From an uncultured Aquimarina sp. (GTDB lineage: Bacteria > Bacteroidota > Bacteroidia > Flavobacteriales > Flavobacteriaceae), in contig CANMCO010000003.1 of NCBI GenBank assembly GCA_947496355.1, forward strand, positions 248,001 through 312,000: a DNA stretch of 64,000 bases. Reading direction: 5' to 3'. The translations under genes and the position numbers were made by a program. Within the stretch, counting starts at the first letter, position 1. Each line of letters begins with the position of its first letter. The notes beneath the pieces are model-generated. The model was given only the letters and a program-made list of their open reading frames with translations, was not told the origin of the DNA and searched no databases. Positions 7,952 to 18,213 of the stretch are shown piece by piece.

Positions 7952-10792
7952 TTAATTTAGAATGCCTAGTTCTTTCTTTAAAAACTTGGCTGTATAACTT
8001 TTTTTATCTTTTATAATTTCTTCAGGGGTTCCTTTTGCAACAATGGCTCCTCCATTTTTTCCACCTTCATATCCTATGTCTACAATATAATCTGCCATTT
8101 TAATTACATCTAAATTATGTTCTATAATTAAAACTGTATTGCCTTTATCAACTAATTCGTTTAAAACATTCATTAATACACGTATGTCCTCAAAATGTAG
8201 TCCTGTTGTAGGTTCATCAAGAATATAGAATGTATTACCTGTATCTCTTTTTGATAATTCTGTTGCTAGTTTAATCCGTTGGGCTTCACCACCTGAAAGT
8301 GTTGTTGATTGTTGCCCTAATGTAACATAACCTAAGCCTACGTTTTGAATAGTTTTTAATTTTCGTGAGATCTTTGGGATTTGATCAAAGAAGTGACAAG
8401 CTTCATTTATGGTCATTTCTAATACATCAGAGATTGATTTCCCTTTATATCTAATTTCCAGAGTTTCTCTGTTGAATCGCTTTCCTTGACATGTTTCGCA
8501 TTCTACGTACACATCTGGCAAGAAATTCATTTCAATAACTCTTAAGCCACCACCTTTACAAGTTTCGCATCTTCCTCCTGTTACGTTAAAGCTAAATCGA
8601 CCGGGTTTGTACCCTCTAATCATTGCCTCTGGTGTTTTTGCAAATAAACTACGTATCTCAGAAAATACGCCTGTATAAGTTGCAGGATTAGATCGGGGTG
8701 TACGACCAATTGGTGATTGATTTATATCGATTACCTTGTCTGAATGTTCAAGTCCTTTAATGCTTTTATAAGGCATTGGTTTTCTTACGCCATTAAAATA
8801 GTATGCATTCAAGATAGGGTAAAGTGTTTCATTAATTAGTGTAGATTTTCCACTCCCCGAAACTCCTGTAACGGCGATCATTTTTCCTAAAGGGATATCT
8901 ATAGAAACATTTTTTAGGTTATTACCCGTGGCCCCTTTTAAGGAAATTGTTTTTCCGTTACCTTTTCTACGTTTTTTTGGGACTTCAATTTGTTTTTTTC
9001 CACTTAGATAATCTGCGGTAAGTGTGTCATGTTGTTTCAAATCGACCGGAGTACCTTCACTAATAATTTCACCACCATGTTTTCCTGCTAGAGGACCAAT
9101 ATCGATTACATGATCTGCACGCTCTATCATGTCTTTATCATGCTCTACAACGATTACAGAATTTCCAATATCTCTTAGTTGAATGAGTGAATTGATAAGT
9201 TTTTCATTGTCTCTTTGATGTAAACCAATACTAGGTTCATCTAGAATATATAAAACCCCAACTAACTGAGAACCGATCTGTGTTGCTAATCGTATACGCT
9301 GTGCTTCACCACCAGAGAGCGATTTACTACTTCGATTAAGTGAAAGATAGGTTAGGCCAACATCTATCAAGAACTGAAGTCTTGTATTAATTTCTTTTAA
9401 AATCTCACCAGAAATTTTAATTTGTTTTTCACTCAATTTATTTGGAAGTTCCTTAAACCAATCCGTAAGCTCAATGATATCCATTGAAGCCAATTCAGCA
9501 ATATTTTTTTTGTTAACTTTAAAATATAGAGATTCTTTACGCAATCTACTACCATTGCATTCTGGACATTGTATATTATCCATGAAATCCTTGGCCCATC
9601 TTTTTAAAGAAGTAGAGTCGTTATTTTTGTAGGTATTTTCAATAAATGTCGCAATTCCTTCAAAATCGATTTTATATTCACGAGTAACTCCTAGAGTTTT
9701 ACTATTTATATTGAACTTTTCATTACCTCCATAAAGTATTATCTTCATGGCTTCCTCTGGGATCACTTTTATAGGATCACTAAGTTTAAAATCAAAACGT
9801 TGGGCGATAAGCTCTAGTTGCTTAAAAATCCAATTACTTTTTTGAGGGCCTTGCGGTGCTAACCCTCCGTTCTTTATCGACTTTGAATCATCCGGAATGA
9901 TCTTCTTTACATTTACTTCATAAAGATTTCCAATACCATTACACTTAGGACAAGCTCCTTTAGGAGAGTTAAAAGAAAAATTATTTGGTTCAGGATTAGG
10001 GTAGGAGATTCCGCTAGATGGACACATTAAACTTCTGCTAAAGAAACGAGCTTCTTGGGATTCTTGTTCAATAACCATTAATACATCTTCACCATGATAC
10101 ATAGCAGTATTAATAGTTTCCATAAGACGTTTAGAGTTTTCCTGATCTTCAGTAACCATAAGCCTATCGATTACAATCTCAATGTCGTGAGTTTTGTAAC
10201 GATCTAGTTTCATGCCTTTGGTAATATCCTTTATTTCTCCATCTGTACGCACTTTTACAAAACCCTGCTTGGCAATTTGTTCAAAGAGTTCACGATAATG
10301 TCCTTTTCTGGAGCGTACAATTGGAGCTAGGATATTTATCCTCTTACCGTTAAAATCTTTTAGAATAAGGTCTTTGATTTGTTCATCACTATAACTAACC
10401 ATTTTCTCACCAGTATTGTAACTATAAGCATCACTTCCTCTTGAGAATAAGAGTCTAAGAAAATCGTAAATCTCTGTAATTGTACCAACGGTACTGCGTG
10501 GACTTTTACTGGTTGTTTTTTGCTCGATTGCTATAACAGGTGAGAGGCCATCAATTTTATCTACATCCGGGCGTTCTAATCCTCCTAAAAACTGACGAGC
10601 ATAAGCTGAAAATGTCTCAATATATCGACGTTGTCCTTCGGCATATATGGTGTCAAAAGCTAATGATGACTTACCAGAGCCTGATAAACCCGTAATTACT
10701 ACAAGCTTTTCGCGAGGTATAATTACATCTATATTTTTTAAGTTGTGAACCCGTGCCCCTAAAACCTTTATATTTTCTTCTGATACGATCAT
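7952..10792 (-). CDS. uvrA: Excinuclease ABC subunit A (UvrA)
   Basis: UvrA finds bulky DNA lesions and loads UvrB in nucleotide excision repair. The length of 946 residues is normal. Two ABC ATPase modules are visible: Walker A GLSGSGKS at 35-42 with signature [16 protein letters not shown], and a second GVSGSGKST with [15 protein letters not shown]. The C-terminal zinc finger is intact (CETCKGGG ... CETCQGKRF). In the N-terminal zinc site the first pair reads CPSS instead of CxxC, while the second pair (CPKC) is kept. I believe a CPxS form is common in flavobacterial UvrA, so this is probably a lineage trait rather than damage. It leads a two-gene unit with the LOG gene. Confidence 0.97.
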   Translation of the reverse strand: MIVSEENIKVLGARVHNLKNIDVIIPREKLVVITGLSGSGKSSLAFDTIYAEGQRRYIETFSAYARQFLGGLERPDVDKIDGLSPVIAIEQKTTSKSPRSTVGTITEIYDFLRLLFSRGSDAYSYNTGEKMVSYSDEQIKDLILKDFNGKRINILAPIVRSRKGHYRELFEQIAKQGFVKVRTDGEIKDITKGMKLDRYKTHDIEIVIDRLMVTEDQENSKRLMETINTAMYHGEDVLMVIEQESQEARFFSRSLMCPSSGISYPNPEPNNFSFNSPKGACPKCNGIGNLYEVNVKKIIPDDSKSIKNGGLAPQGPQKSNWIFKQLELIAQRFDFKLSDPIKVIPEEAMKIILYGGNEKFNINSKTLGVTREYKIDFEGIATFIENTYKNNDSTSLKRWAKDFMDNIQCPECNGSRLRKESLYFKVNKKNIAELASMDIIELTDWFKELPNKLSEKQIKISGEILKEINTRLQFLIDVGLTYLSLNRSSKSLSGGEAQRIRLATQIGSQLVGVLYILDEPSIGLHQRDNEKLINSLIQLRDIGNSVIVVEHDKDMIERADHVIDIGPLAGKHGGEIISEGTPVDLKQHDTLTADYLSGKKQIEVPKKRRKGNGKTISLKGATGNNLKNVSIDIPLGKMIAVTGVSGSGKSTLINETLYPILNAYYFNGVRKPMPYKSIKGLEHSDKVIDINQSPIGRTPRSNPATYTGVFSEIRSLFAKTPEAMIRGYKPGRFSFNVTGGRCETCKGGGLRVIEMNFLPDVYVECETCQGKRFNRETLEIRYKGKSISDVLEMTINEACHFFDQIPKISRKLKTIQNVGLGYVTLGQQSTTLSGGEAQRIKLATELSKRDTGNTFYILDEPTTGLHFEDIRVLMNVLNELVDKGNTVLIIEHNLDVIKMADYIVDIGYEGGKNGGAIVAKGTPEEIIKDKKSYTAKFLKKELGILN

Positions 10793-10811
10793 AAAATTTT
10801 AACCAAGATTG

Positions 10812-10819
10812 CAAATGTA
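10812..10819 (-). promoter_or_regulatory. Probable -7 box of uvrA
   Basis: TACATTTG on the minus strand fits TAnnTTTG exactly, 19 bp before the uvrA ATG. I see no TTG at the proper upstream distance, so only half of the promoter is supported. Confidence 0.4.
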
Positions 10820-11430
10820 GTTATTTGATCGGGTTTTGTAAAATAGGTTTAGTTTCTGTTTTGTTAATAATACACTTTTTTTTATAAAAGGTCTCAAAAG
10901 CTATGTAAAATAATAGTCTGGATGTGCTACGTTTTAGACAAATTTGAACCGGCGAAATACCTATACGATGCTATTTGTGTATTTTATGGAACGCACAATA
11001 GGTAATAACAAATTTTTTAGGGTAAAAACCCTATATTCATAGGGTTTAAGCCTAGTAATGTTTTTCTTTCAAGATAGTTGTTGTAAGTAATGTGTAAGTT
11101 TTTTTTAGAAAAGAATTTTTAAACAAAAAATATGAGGTTTTTAGTGTTTTATTTAGTGATTTTTCTGTTCATTATAAAAATAGTAGCTTAAGTTAGATTA
11201 TTTCTTTAATGAAAAAACATAAATAACGACTTTTTATTAATTAATAATCACGGTATCATGTTTTGTTTTAAGGTATTTTTAATTTTTTAACAAATTGGTG
11301 TTTTGTTGTAGATGTTCAAGAAAGTTTATAAATTAAATTAATACAAACTCATTGAAGCTTTAACAGTTTGATAACGTGTTTGGCCAGCATGAATCAAATC
11401 GTAAAATCTTCAAAATTAAAACTAACAACG
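10820..11430. other. Long AT-rich intergenic region between uvrA and the secreted protease
   Basis: About 610 bp with no convincing long gene. It holds a pair of overlapping inverted repeats at 11018-11047 (listed separately) and a 19-codon open frame at 11132-11191 that would encode the hydrophobic peptide MRFLVFYLVIFLFIIKIVA. The peptide could be chance in sequence this AT-rich. No perfect TAnnTTTG box was found close to the protease start, which suggests that the protease depends on a regulator or a distant promoter. Confidence 0.5.
11018..11047. repeat. Overlapping inverted repeats, TAGGG / CCCTA / TAGGG
   Basis: A perfect 9-bp inverted repeat, AAACCCTAT then ATTC then ATAGGGTTT, lies at 11026-11047. 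Immediately before it a TAGGG at 11018-11022 can pair with the same central CCCTA. The three arms could form alternative hairpins in RNA or a two-site operator in DNA. It lies about 385 bp before the protease start. Confidence 0.6.
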
Positions 11431-13302
11431 ATGAAACACATTTTAATGATTGTGGTTACCTTATTTTCGGTAATTAGTTTTGCACAAACTCACCCACAAA
11501 AACCTAGTCAAAGGATTCAGCAAGAAAAAGCTTCTGGTGCCAGCTTTGAAAACATTAGTCTTTTTAATAGTATTGATAGTCAAAAATCAAGAGAACAAAT
11601 ACCTTCTGAATTAAAAGAATATACTGTTTTTGCTTTTGATAAAGGAAAACTGGCATCTTTTAAATCTAAAGTACCAATGACGATGAATTTGGCAATTCCG
11701 CTTCAAAAATCTGCAATATCTGTTGAATTGGTAAAAGTAGATATTAGAACTGAAGATTTTGAAATTACTGAAATGCCTTCTGGTAAAACAATTAGAGCAG
11801 ATAATTCTGTAATACATTACAGAGGTATCGTAAAAGGACAACCAAATTCTATTGCCGCAATTAGTTTTTTTGACAATGAGGTATCAGGAATTATTAGTAT
11901 TGGAGAAGAATCCAGTAATTTTGTTATAGGAAAATTAGACAACAGTAAAAATCAGATTATCTACAAAGATAAGGATATAAGCCATCTTAATGATTTTGTT
12001 TGTCAAATGGCTGATGATCCTTATAATCCTTATACAGAAGAACAATTAGCAGATACAGATCAAACAAAGGCAGCGGTAAAATGTCCAAGGATTTTCTTTG
12101 ATATAGCAAACGATATAGTACGGGATAAAGGAGGGGCGCAAGGTGCTTCAAATTACATTCAAGCTGTATTTAATCAGGTGTCTGTTTTATTTGCAAATGA
12201 TGATATAAGTATTAAGCTATCAGGTATTAAGGCCTGGACTTCAACAGCTCCTTTTAATGGTTTAAATAACTATCGTAACTATAGAAACCAAAATAGTTTT
12301 AACGGAGATTTGGGGCATTTTGTAACCTATAATTTTTCTGGTGGTGTTGCATGGGTGAATAGTATGTGTTCATCATATAAATATGGAGTGTCAGGTATAC
12401 GATCCTCATACAGTAATGTACCAACATACTCATGGACTGTTAATGTTATTGCACACGAATTAGGGCATAATTTAGGATCGCAACATACGCAATCTTGTGT
12501 TTGGAACGGTAATAATACGGCCATTGATGGTTGTTACGGTACCGAAGGTAATTGCCCAAGGCCTGGCATACCATCTAATGGAGGTACTATTATGAGTTAT
12601 TGCCATTTGACTAATGTGGGAATTAATCTTAATAAAGGTTTTGGACCGCAACCCAGAAATGTAATTCGCAATTCAATTAACTCAAAAAGTTGTGTGCAAA
12701 CCTGTGATGGTGGTGGTGGCGGAAATCCTTGTACAGGTGTACCGCAGTGGCAAAGTGGAGTAAATTATGCCATAGGAGATTTGGTTGTTTATCAAGGAAA
12801 TCTTTTTGAAAGAGTAAATACTGCTACTGGATGGAAAAATTTAGGACCATGTGATACTGCTCCAACAGATCCATGTGAAGGAGTAAGTGAATGGTCTAAC
12901 CAAATAAATTATTCGGTTGGAGATAGAGTGACCTATCAAGGTAATTTATTTGTGAGAACCAGTACGGGATGGGATGATCTTGGTGCATGTGGTGTACAGA
13001 GAGCTGCTCTTGCATTACCACCAGATGGATCAACTGTATTACCAAAAGAGTTTACCATTGTTGCCTACCCCAATCCGGCAAAGGATAAATTAAATATAGA
13101 AATTAACAATTTAATCAATTCTTCCTACCAATTGTCACTCAAAGATATGAATGGTAGAGTATTAAAAACAATTATAGTAAATTCTTTACCAGGTGAAAAA
13201 GGTGTTCAGCAATTGGATGTTAGTAACCTTAGATCAGGGGTTTATTTTGTACAAATTAAGAATGCTGAGAAAACTCTTACTCAAAAAGTTTTCATAGAGT
13301 AA
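11431..13302 (+). CDS. Secreted metzincin zinc metalloprotease with two chitin-binding modules and T9SS type A tail
   Basis: I place the start at the ATG at 11431 because it gives an ordinary signal peptide (MKHILMIVVTLFSVISFAQ); the upstream in-frame ATGs add a polar extension. The protein is 623 residues. A propeptide-like region (20-200) precedes a reprolysin-like catalytic domain with the full metzincin motif HELGHNLGSQH at 342-352 and the Met-turn IMSYC near residue 388. Two CBM5/12-type modules follow (about 432-512; each with YxxGDxVxYQGNLFxR and a GW/W-LG-C end). Residues about 545-623 form a T9SS type A sorting domain (YPNPAKDKLNIEI ... GVYFVQI ... QKVFIE). Expected role: an exported protease held on, or directed to, chitin-like glycans. 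A clear terminator follows. Confidence 0.92.
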   Translation: MKHILMIVVTLFSVISFAQTHPQKPSQRIQQEKASGASFENISLFNSIDSQKSREQIPSELKEYTVFAFDKGKLASFKSKVPMTMNLAIPLQKSAISVELVKVDIRTEDFEITEMPSGKTIRADNSVIHYRGIVKGQPNSIAAISFFDNEVSGIISIGEESSNFVIGKLDNSKNQIIYKDKDISHLNDFVCQMADDPYNPYTEEQLADTDQTKAAVKCPRIFFDIANDIVRDKGGAQGASNYIQAVFNQVSVLFANDDISIKLSGIKAWTSTAPFNGLNNYRNYRNQNSFNGDLGHFVTYNFSGGVAWVNSMCSSYKYGVSGIRSSYSNVPTYSWTVNVIAHELGHNLGSQHTQSCVWNGNNTAIDGCYGTEGNCPRPGIPSNGGTIMSYCHLTNVGINLNKGFGPQPRNVIRNSINSKSCVQTCDGGGGGNPCTGVPQWQSGVNYAIGDLVVYQGNLFERVNTATGWKNLGPCDTAPTDPCEGVSEWSNQINYSVGDRVTYQGNLFVRTSTGWDDLGACGVQRAALALPPDGSTVLPKEFTIVAYPNPAKDKLNIEINNLINSSYQLSLKDMNGRVLKTIIVNSLPGEKGVQQLDVSNLRSGVYFVQIKNAEKTLTQKVFIE

Positions 13303-13329
13303 TTTTCAAGTAATTATAAATGGCCACTA

Positions 13330-13359
13330 GGGTGAGGTATTTTATACTTCACCCTTTTT
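13330..13359 (+). terminator. Intrinsic terminator of the metalloprotease gene
   Basis: An 11-bp stem (GGGTGAGGTAT with ATACTTCACCC, one G-U pair) with a 3-nt loop is followed by TTTTT. It lies 27 bp after the stop codon. Confidence 0.85.
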
Positions 13360-13407
13360 AGTTTATTGTTATTTATATTAGAAGTTGTATTTTTTAAATA
13401 GAAACAT

Positions 13408-14118
13408 CTACTGATTCCAAGCTTTTAAGTTTGAAATAGGAATTCCAAATCCTAAAAGTTTATGTTGCTGAGATAGATAAGCTCCACTTTTGGTTGTTGT
13501 CCACCCTTCCCATGTGGCTTCAATTCCGCCAATCGGAATTATAGATACCCACATCTTATAACTGGTAGGGAGGTAGTTCTTGTCAACTTTCCATAAGTAA
13601 GAATCCCCTGGGGTTGTTCCCCCTGAGTTATACTTAACCAATAATCCTTTGGAGCCATCATCTAGTGTAATTAATTCTCTTGTAGTGCCTTTATCAAATA
13701 ATTTATGTGGTGCTATAATCCAAAAAGAATCGTTATTAAAATATGAAAGTGCGGTTTCTAGGAGTTTCTCTCTTTCTTCAGTAGTGATGTCATTGTTTTT
13801 AACATTGCTTTTTTCGGGGTTTTTAAGGTTTAAAACCACAATGTTATTTTCCCATTTCACTTCAACCGTACCTTGCTTTTTGTTCCAGATATAATGATTC
13901 TTATTTCTAAAGGTCCATTGTAAATAATCTGTATTTAGATAATTATTATGTTTAACGGCATCTTGTATTTTTAATGCAAAATTATCTGCTTGCTGACCCT
14001 TTTCTCCTTCAGGAAGTTTTTCGTTTAGAGAAAAATATAGAGTGGCAATAGTTATACTAATTAGTGTAAGTATGCTTAAGACAAGAATTTTGAGAAGCTT
14101 AAAGAGTTTCTTTTTCAA
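13408..14118 (-). CDS. Unknown protein with N-terminal membrane anchor
   Basis: The 236-residue protein starts MKKKLFKLLKILVLSILTLI, an uncleaved membrane anchor or signal sequence (about 8-30), followed by a periplasmic domain of mixed beta strands (WTFRNKNHYIWNKKQGTVEVKW, DGSKGLLVKYNSGGTTPGDSYLWKV, EATWEGW). I recognise no named family and no catalytic motif. The strand-rich layout with a recurring WxW-like pattern is reminiscent of lipoprotein-carrier folds, but this is weak. It lies 51 bp downstream of aroB on the same strand and may share its transcript. Confidence 0.65.
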   Translation of the reverse strand: MKKKLFKLLKILVLSILTLISITIATLYFSLNEKLPEGEKGQQADNFALKIQDAVKHNNYLNTDYLQWTFRNKNHYIWNKKQGTVEVKWENNIVVLNLKNPEKSNVKNNDITTEEREKLLETALSYFNNDSFWIIAPHKLFDKGTTRELITLDDGSKGLLVKYNSGGTTPGDSYLWKVDKNYLPTSYKMWVSIIPIGGIEATWEGWTTTKSGAYLSQQHKLLGFGIPISNLKAWNQ

Positions 14119-14169
14119 GTTATTGAGTTTATGTGTTGAAATTGAATTTTAAATGTATGAAAAAAAGAA

Positions 14170-15240
14170 TCAAAGCTCAGCGTAATATTCAAAAGACTTC
14201 AATGTCAATTCATCAGGCACAATACAATTGTACTTTGCCTCGCCAATACTATTCAATAACACAAAGTATATGTTTCCATTTTCATTCTTCTTATCGTGAA
14301 TAAGGAGATTTGCGATTTCCTGATAATCTACAGGATCTATATCTATTTTCGGGAAGGTAGCCAGGATTACATTGCTTATGTGCTGTAGATCACTTGCGGT
14401 TAAGGATAATAATTCTGAAGAAATAAAAGCTTCCATGATCATTCCTATTGCAATTGCTTCTCCGTGTAGTAATGTTGGTCTGTCTGGGTGTGTTAGGTAA
14501 AATGATTCTATTGCATGCCCTAATGTGTGTCCAAAATTTAGGTATTTTCTGATGTTTTGCTCTGTAGGATCTTCAAAAACAATCTTGTTTTTGATTACGA
14601 CAGAATCGTATATCATTTGATCTAACTCTTCAAAATCTAGTTGTGAAAGGTCACTAATTTTTTCCCAATATTCACGATCTTGTATGAGTCCGTGTTTTAG
14701 CATTTCTGCAAAACCGCTACACATTTGATTGACAGGTAGAGTTCCTAAAAACTCACTATCCACCAAAACCATTTCAGACTCGCTAATAACGCCAACCATG
14801 TTTTTTAAGTTTCCGAGGTCTACACCAGTTTTCCCGCCGACAGATGCATCCACCATTGCTAATAAAGAGGTTGGGACATTAATATAGTTAATACCTCTTT
14901 TGTATGTACAAGCCACAAACCCTCCCAGATCGGTAACTACACCACCGCCCAGATTAATCATAAGGCTTTTTCGATCAAATCCAAGTTCAGAAAGAGCATT
15001 CCAGATACCACTACAGGTTTCAATATTTTTATGGATTTCGCCAGGCTCTATTTCTACGACCTCGATATCATGCTCTCCTTCAATCTTACTCATAAATAGA
15101 GATAAACAATACTCATGCGTATTGCTATCAGTAAGAATACATATTTTTGAGTGATTTGCTTTTTGCAGATATGTGTTAAGAACAGTATAGCATTCCTGAC
15201 CAAAATATACGATTGAATCTTTTGAAACTATTGGCTTCAT
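14170..15240 (-). CDS. aroB: 3-dehydroquinate synthase
   Basis: AroB converts DAHP to 3-dehydroquinate, the second step of the shikimate pathway, using NAD and a metal. The 356-residue protein shows the family landmarks GGGVVTDLGGFVACTYKRGI, DASVGGKTGVDLGNLKNMVG, NFGHTLGHAIE and HGEAIAIGM, which contain the metal-binding glutamate and histidines. Length is normal. No other shikimate gene is adjacent. The divergent gene upstream encodes proline dehydrogenase. Confidence 0.97.
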   Translation of the reverse strand: MKPIVSKDSIVYFGQECYTVLNTYLQKANHSKICILTDSNTHEYCLSLFMSKIEGEHDIEVVEIEPGEIHKNIETCSGIWNALSELGFDRKSLMINLGGGVVTDLGGFVACTYKRGINYINVPTSLLAMVDASVGGKTGVDLGNLKNMVGVISESEMVLVDSEFLGTLPVNQMCSGFAEMLKHGLIQDREYWEKISDLSQLDFEELDQMIYDSVVIKNKIVFEDPTEQNIRKYLNFGHTLGHAIESFYLTHPDRPTLLHGEAIAIGMIMEAFISSELLSLTASDLQHISNVILATFPKIDIDPVDYQEIANLLIHDKKNENGNIYFVLLNSIGEAKYNCIVPDELTLKSFEYYAEL

Positions 15241-15303
15241 ATAGTATTGAATTATAAGGAGCGAAATTAAGCAGAATTTAGATTAAAATAAACTCGCAAG
15301 TTC

Positions 15304-15311
15304 TATATTTG
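15304..15311 (+). promoter_or_regulatory. Possible -7 box for proline dehydrogenase
   Basis: TATATTTG matches TAnnTTTG, 95 bp before the start codon. The -33 region has only TTTA near 15277, so the promoter is tentative. Confidence 0.4.
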
Positions 15312-15406
15312 CAGATATCGTAAAATAAATAGTAAGTATAGATAGAAATCTTTCATATTTCTATAAAATTATCTTCATAATTGAAGATTCTTAAAATTAA
15401 TTTTTG

Positions 15407-16579
15407 ATGGGGGAAAACAATTTATTTGATAATACAGAAACAGCATTTGCTCTTAAGAGTGATTCTGAGTTAGAAAGAGCATACTTTTTGTTTAAAATGA
15501 TTTCTAAAGAACCATTGGTTAGGATCGGTACAGCAGTCACTAATTTTGCTATAAAAGCTCATCTCCCGGTACAGGGATTAATAAGAGCTACAGTATTTGA
15601 TCATTTTTGTGGAGGAGTTAGTGAAGAGGATTGCCTGCCAGTGGTAGACAAGATGTATGCAAAAAAAGTATGCTCTGTTTTGGATTATTCTGTAGAAGGA
15701 AAGGAAGAAGAGGCGCAATTTGATGCTGTATTAGAAAAGACTATGAAGCTTCTTGAATTTGCGGATCAAAAGGACGCGATGCCTTTTGGGGTTTTTAAAC
15801 CTACGGGATTTGGACGGTTTTTAGTTTGGCAAAAGAAAACAGAAGGAATTACTCTAACTCCCGAAGAACAAAAAGAATGGGAGCGTATAGAAGAACGTTT
15901 TGATCTGGTATGCCAAAAAGCATATGATTGTGATGTGGCTTTATTAATAGATGGAGAAGAAAGCTGGATGCAGGATGCTGCTGATGATTTGGTGGCTAAG
16001 ATGATGCGTAAATACAACAAAGAAAAAGCTATTGTTTATAATACACTACAACTTTATAGGCATGATCGTTTGGATTACCTGCAACGTCTTCATGAAGAAT
16101 CAAAAGTTTATGGTTTTAAAATAGGAGTAAAGATCGTACGTGGAGCGTATATGGAAAAAGAGAATGAAAGAGCCCGAGAAAATGGGTACCCTACACCAAT
16201 ATGCAAAGATAAAAAACATACAGACCAGAATTTTGATAACACCATGAAATATATTCTGGAAAATATAAAAGACATTTCCGTTTTTGTAGGAACTCATAAT
16301 GAAGAGAGTAGTTACCTTGCAATGAAATTGATGAATGAGCTTAGCATAGAAAAAAAAGATCCAAGAGTTTGGTTTGGACAATTGTATGGTATGAGCGATC
16401 ACATTAGTTTTAATCAGGCAGCACTAGGATATAATGTGGCAAAATATGTACCTTTTGGCCCAGTGCGAGATGTGATGCCGTATTTAATACGAAGAGCCGA
16501 GGAGAATACATCTGTAGCTGGTCAAACAAGCAGAGAACTGAATTTATTGTCTCAGGAAAAGAAAAGGAGAAAGTTATAA
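15407..16579 (+). CDS. Proline dehydrogenase
   Basis: The enzyme oxidises L-proline to pyrroline-5-carboxylate with FAD, feeding electrons to the quinone pool. From the ATG at 15407 (preferred over the TTG one codon earlier) it has 390 residues, a monofunctional PRODH as in other Bacteroidota rather than the long PutA. Conserved FAD-barrel motifs are visible: GVKIVRGAYMEKENERA, VGTHNEES, WFGQLYGMSDHISF and YVPFGPVRDVMPYLIRRAEENTS, the last holding the substrate-binding RR. The partner pyrroline-5-carboxylate dehydrogenase is not in this window. Confidence 0.93.
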   Translation: MGENNLFDNTETAFALKSDSELERAYFLFKMISKEPLVRIGTAVTNFAIKAHLPVQGLIRATVFDHFCGGVSEEDCLPVVDKMYAKKVCSVLDYSVEGKEEEAQFDAVLEKTMKLLEFADQKDAMPFGVFKPTGFGRFLVWQKKTEGITLTPEEQKEWERIEERFDLVCQKAYDCDVALLIDGEESWMQDAADDLVAKMMRKYNKEKAIVYNTLQLYRHDRLDYLQRLHEESKVYGFKIGVKIVRGAYMEKENERARENGYPTPICKDKKHTDQNFDNTMKYILENIKDISVFVGTHNEESSYLAMKLMNELSIEKKDPRVWFGQLYGMSDHISFNQAALGYNVAKYVPFGPVRDVMPYLIRRAEENTSVAGQTSRELNLLSQEKKRRKL

Positions 16580-16664
16580 ATGAATCTTAATCAAGTCACC
16601 GTACCTTCAATAAACGTAGAAATGTCCATCTAATTTATAAATATGCATTGATTTTGGTTATGGA

Positions 16665-18158
16665 TTAATGAGGGCGTGTGATTTTTGAGAAAACGACTAA
16701 TACTCTTTCTATCATGTCCTTAATCTCTTCCTCATTTAAAGAAGCAAACCCTAAACGTATTCCATTGTGACCAGAGTGATCATTATCATACCGACGCCAT
16801 TCGGGATTGAGTTCAAGATGTAGTTTTTGAGCTTCAGAATAAATGTCATCCCAATTGTATTGCTTATGAAGCTTTATCCAAACTGCCATTCCGCCCTTTG
16901 GAATTTCAAAATCAAAATAATCACCTAATTTTTCTTTGAGTAAAGAACAAAATAGATCCCTTCTGGCTCTATAAATTTTCAATGCTTTATTACAATGTCG
17001 CTGCAGATCTCCTGCTGTAATCATTCTGGCTAATGTTTGTTCTAATATCATATCACCTTGTCTGTCTATAATACGTCTTAGCTTTGCGGCTTCATCTACA
17101 AAATCTTTAGATGCAATAAGATATCCAATGCGCATTGCCGGGGCAATAATTTTTGTAAACCCTCCTATGTAAATTACGTTTCCATTGTAATCGTTACTTG
17201 CTAAGGGTAGGATAGGGGAATTGCCATAATGAAAATCATAATCATAATCATCTTCTATAATTGCAAAATTGTATTTTTGTGCTAATTGTAATAAATGCAT
17301 ACGACGCTCGGCAGAAAGAGTAACCGTTGTAGGGTGATGATGATGAGAGGTTACATACACAGCACTTATTTCTTTTGTTTTACAAAGCTTCTCTATTGCA
17401 ATAGTGTTAAGCCCTTGTTTGTCTACAGGTACTTGCTCTATATTTCCACCAGCTTCTGTAAATGTATTGTCTGCAGTCATATAGTTGGTGTTTCCAACAA
17501 TAACCTTTTTTCCATTTTTGAGTATAAGTTGACTTGAAAGGTAAATACCCATTTGACTACCACGAGTAATTAGAATATTATTAATAGAAATATGTAACCC
17601 CCTGGTCTGATTAAGATAAGTAACTAGTGCTTTTCTAAGGGTAAGATTCCCATATGTAGAGTCATAGGCCAATAATTTCTTGTGATGTGCTTTTTTAGTA
17701 ATATTACGATAAGTTCTTGCAATCTCATCTAAAGGTGCTAGGCGATTATCAGGAACGCCATCATCAATTTTGAGTACGTTTTGACTGGCAATACGATCTG
17801 TTTTTCGTATTAAATGGGAGCGTTTGGTGAATGAAAACCCACTTTTATGTTTTATTGTAACCTGTGATTGATCTTTGTTAAAACGTTGTTTGTTGATAAT
17901 TGGTAGTGTGTGAGTCACAAAAGTCCCTTTGGCCGGAAAAGCTTCTATCCAGCCTTGTGAAATAAGTTCATCATATGCCGCGATTACTGTTTTGCGATGA
18001 ATATTTAGATCCTCTGCAAGTTTCCGAGATCCGGGTAATTTAGATGTAGGGCCTAATTTTCCTGATTTTATAAGTCCAATTACTTGATCACATAATTGTA
18101 AATACAGGTTTCGCTTTATTTTGCGATCTAAGGTAATATTGTTTTTAAAAGGAAGCAT
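16665..18158 (-). CDS. MocR/PdxR-type regulator: GntR helix-turn-helix fused to aminotransferase fold
   Basis: The 497-residue protein has a winged helix of the GntR family at about residues 14-82 (SRKLAEDLNIHRKTVIAAYDEL) and a class I aminotransferase fold at about 115-490. PLP-site residues are kept: IIEDDYDYDFHYG at 301-312 and the lysine of GGFTKIIAPAMRIGYLI at K336. MocR proteins use PLP or amino-acid adducts as effectors and usually control the divergent operon. Here the divergent operon starts with an acetyltransferase and a flavin/PNPOx-fold protein. A 12-bp direct repeat abuts its own start codon, which suggests that it also controls itself. Confidence 0.92.
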   Translation of the reverse strand: MLPFKNNITLDRKIKRNLYLQLCDQVIGLIKSGKLGPTSKLPGSRKLAEDLNIHRKTVIAAYDELISQGWIEAFPAKGTFVTHTLPIINKQRFNKDQSQVTIKHKSGFSFTKRSHLIRKTDRIASQNVLKIDDGVPDNRLAPLDEIARTYRNITKKAHHKKLLAYDSTYGNLTLRKALVTYLNQTRGLHISINNILITRGSQMGIYLSSQLILKNGKKVIVGNTNYMTADNTFTEAGGNIEQVPVDKQGLNTIAIEKLCKTKEISAVYVTSHHHHPTTVTLSAERRMHLLQLAQKYNFAIIEDDYDYDFHYGNSPILPLASNDYNGNVIYIGGFTKIIAPAMRIGYLIASKDFVDEAAKLRRIIDRQGDMILEQTLARMITAGDLQRHCNKALKIYRARRDLFCSLLKEKLGDYFDFEIPKGGMAVWIKLHKQYNWDDIYSEAQKLHLELNPEWRRYDNDHSGHNGIRLGFASLNEEEIKDMIERVLVVFSKITRPH

Positions 18159-18193
18159 AACTGGACTATTGAATATATTAAAACTGGATTATT
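18159..18193. promoter_or_regulatory. Direct repeat, candidate MocR operator
   Basis: AACTGGACTATT (18159-18170) and AACTGGATTATT (18182-18193) agree at 11 of 12 positions and start 23 bp apart, about two DNA turns. The arrangement and the CTGGAC core resemble sites described for MocR-family activators such as TauR. The first copy touches the start codon of the regulator and the second lies near -40 of the divergent operon promoter. Confidence 0.65.
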
Positions 18194-18213
18194 ATAACAA
18201 CCCATAAATCTAG

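Noticed and set aside
11368..11430. Upstream ATGs at 11368 and 11389 as start of the metalloprotease
   Set aside because: They would put a polar extension in front of a normal signal peptide; the ATG at 11431 explains export better.
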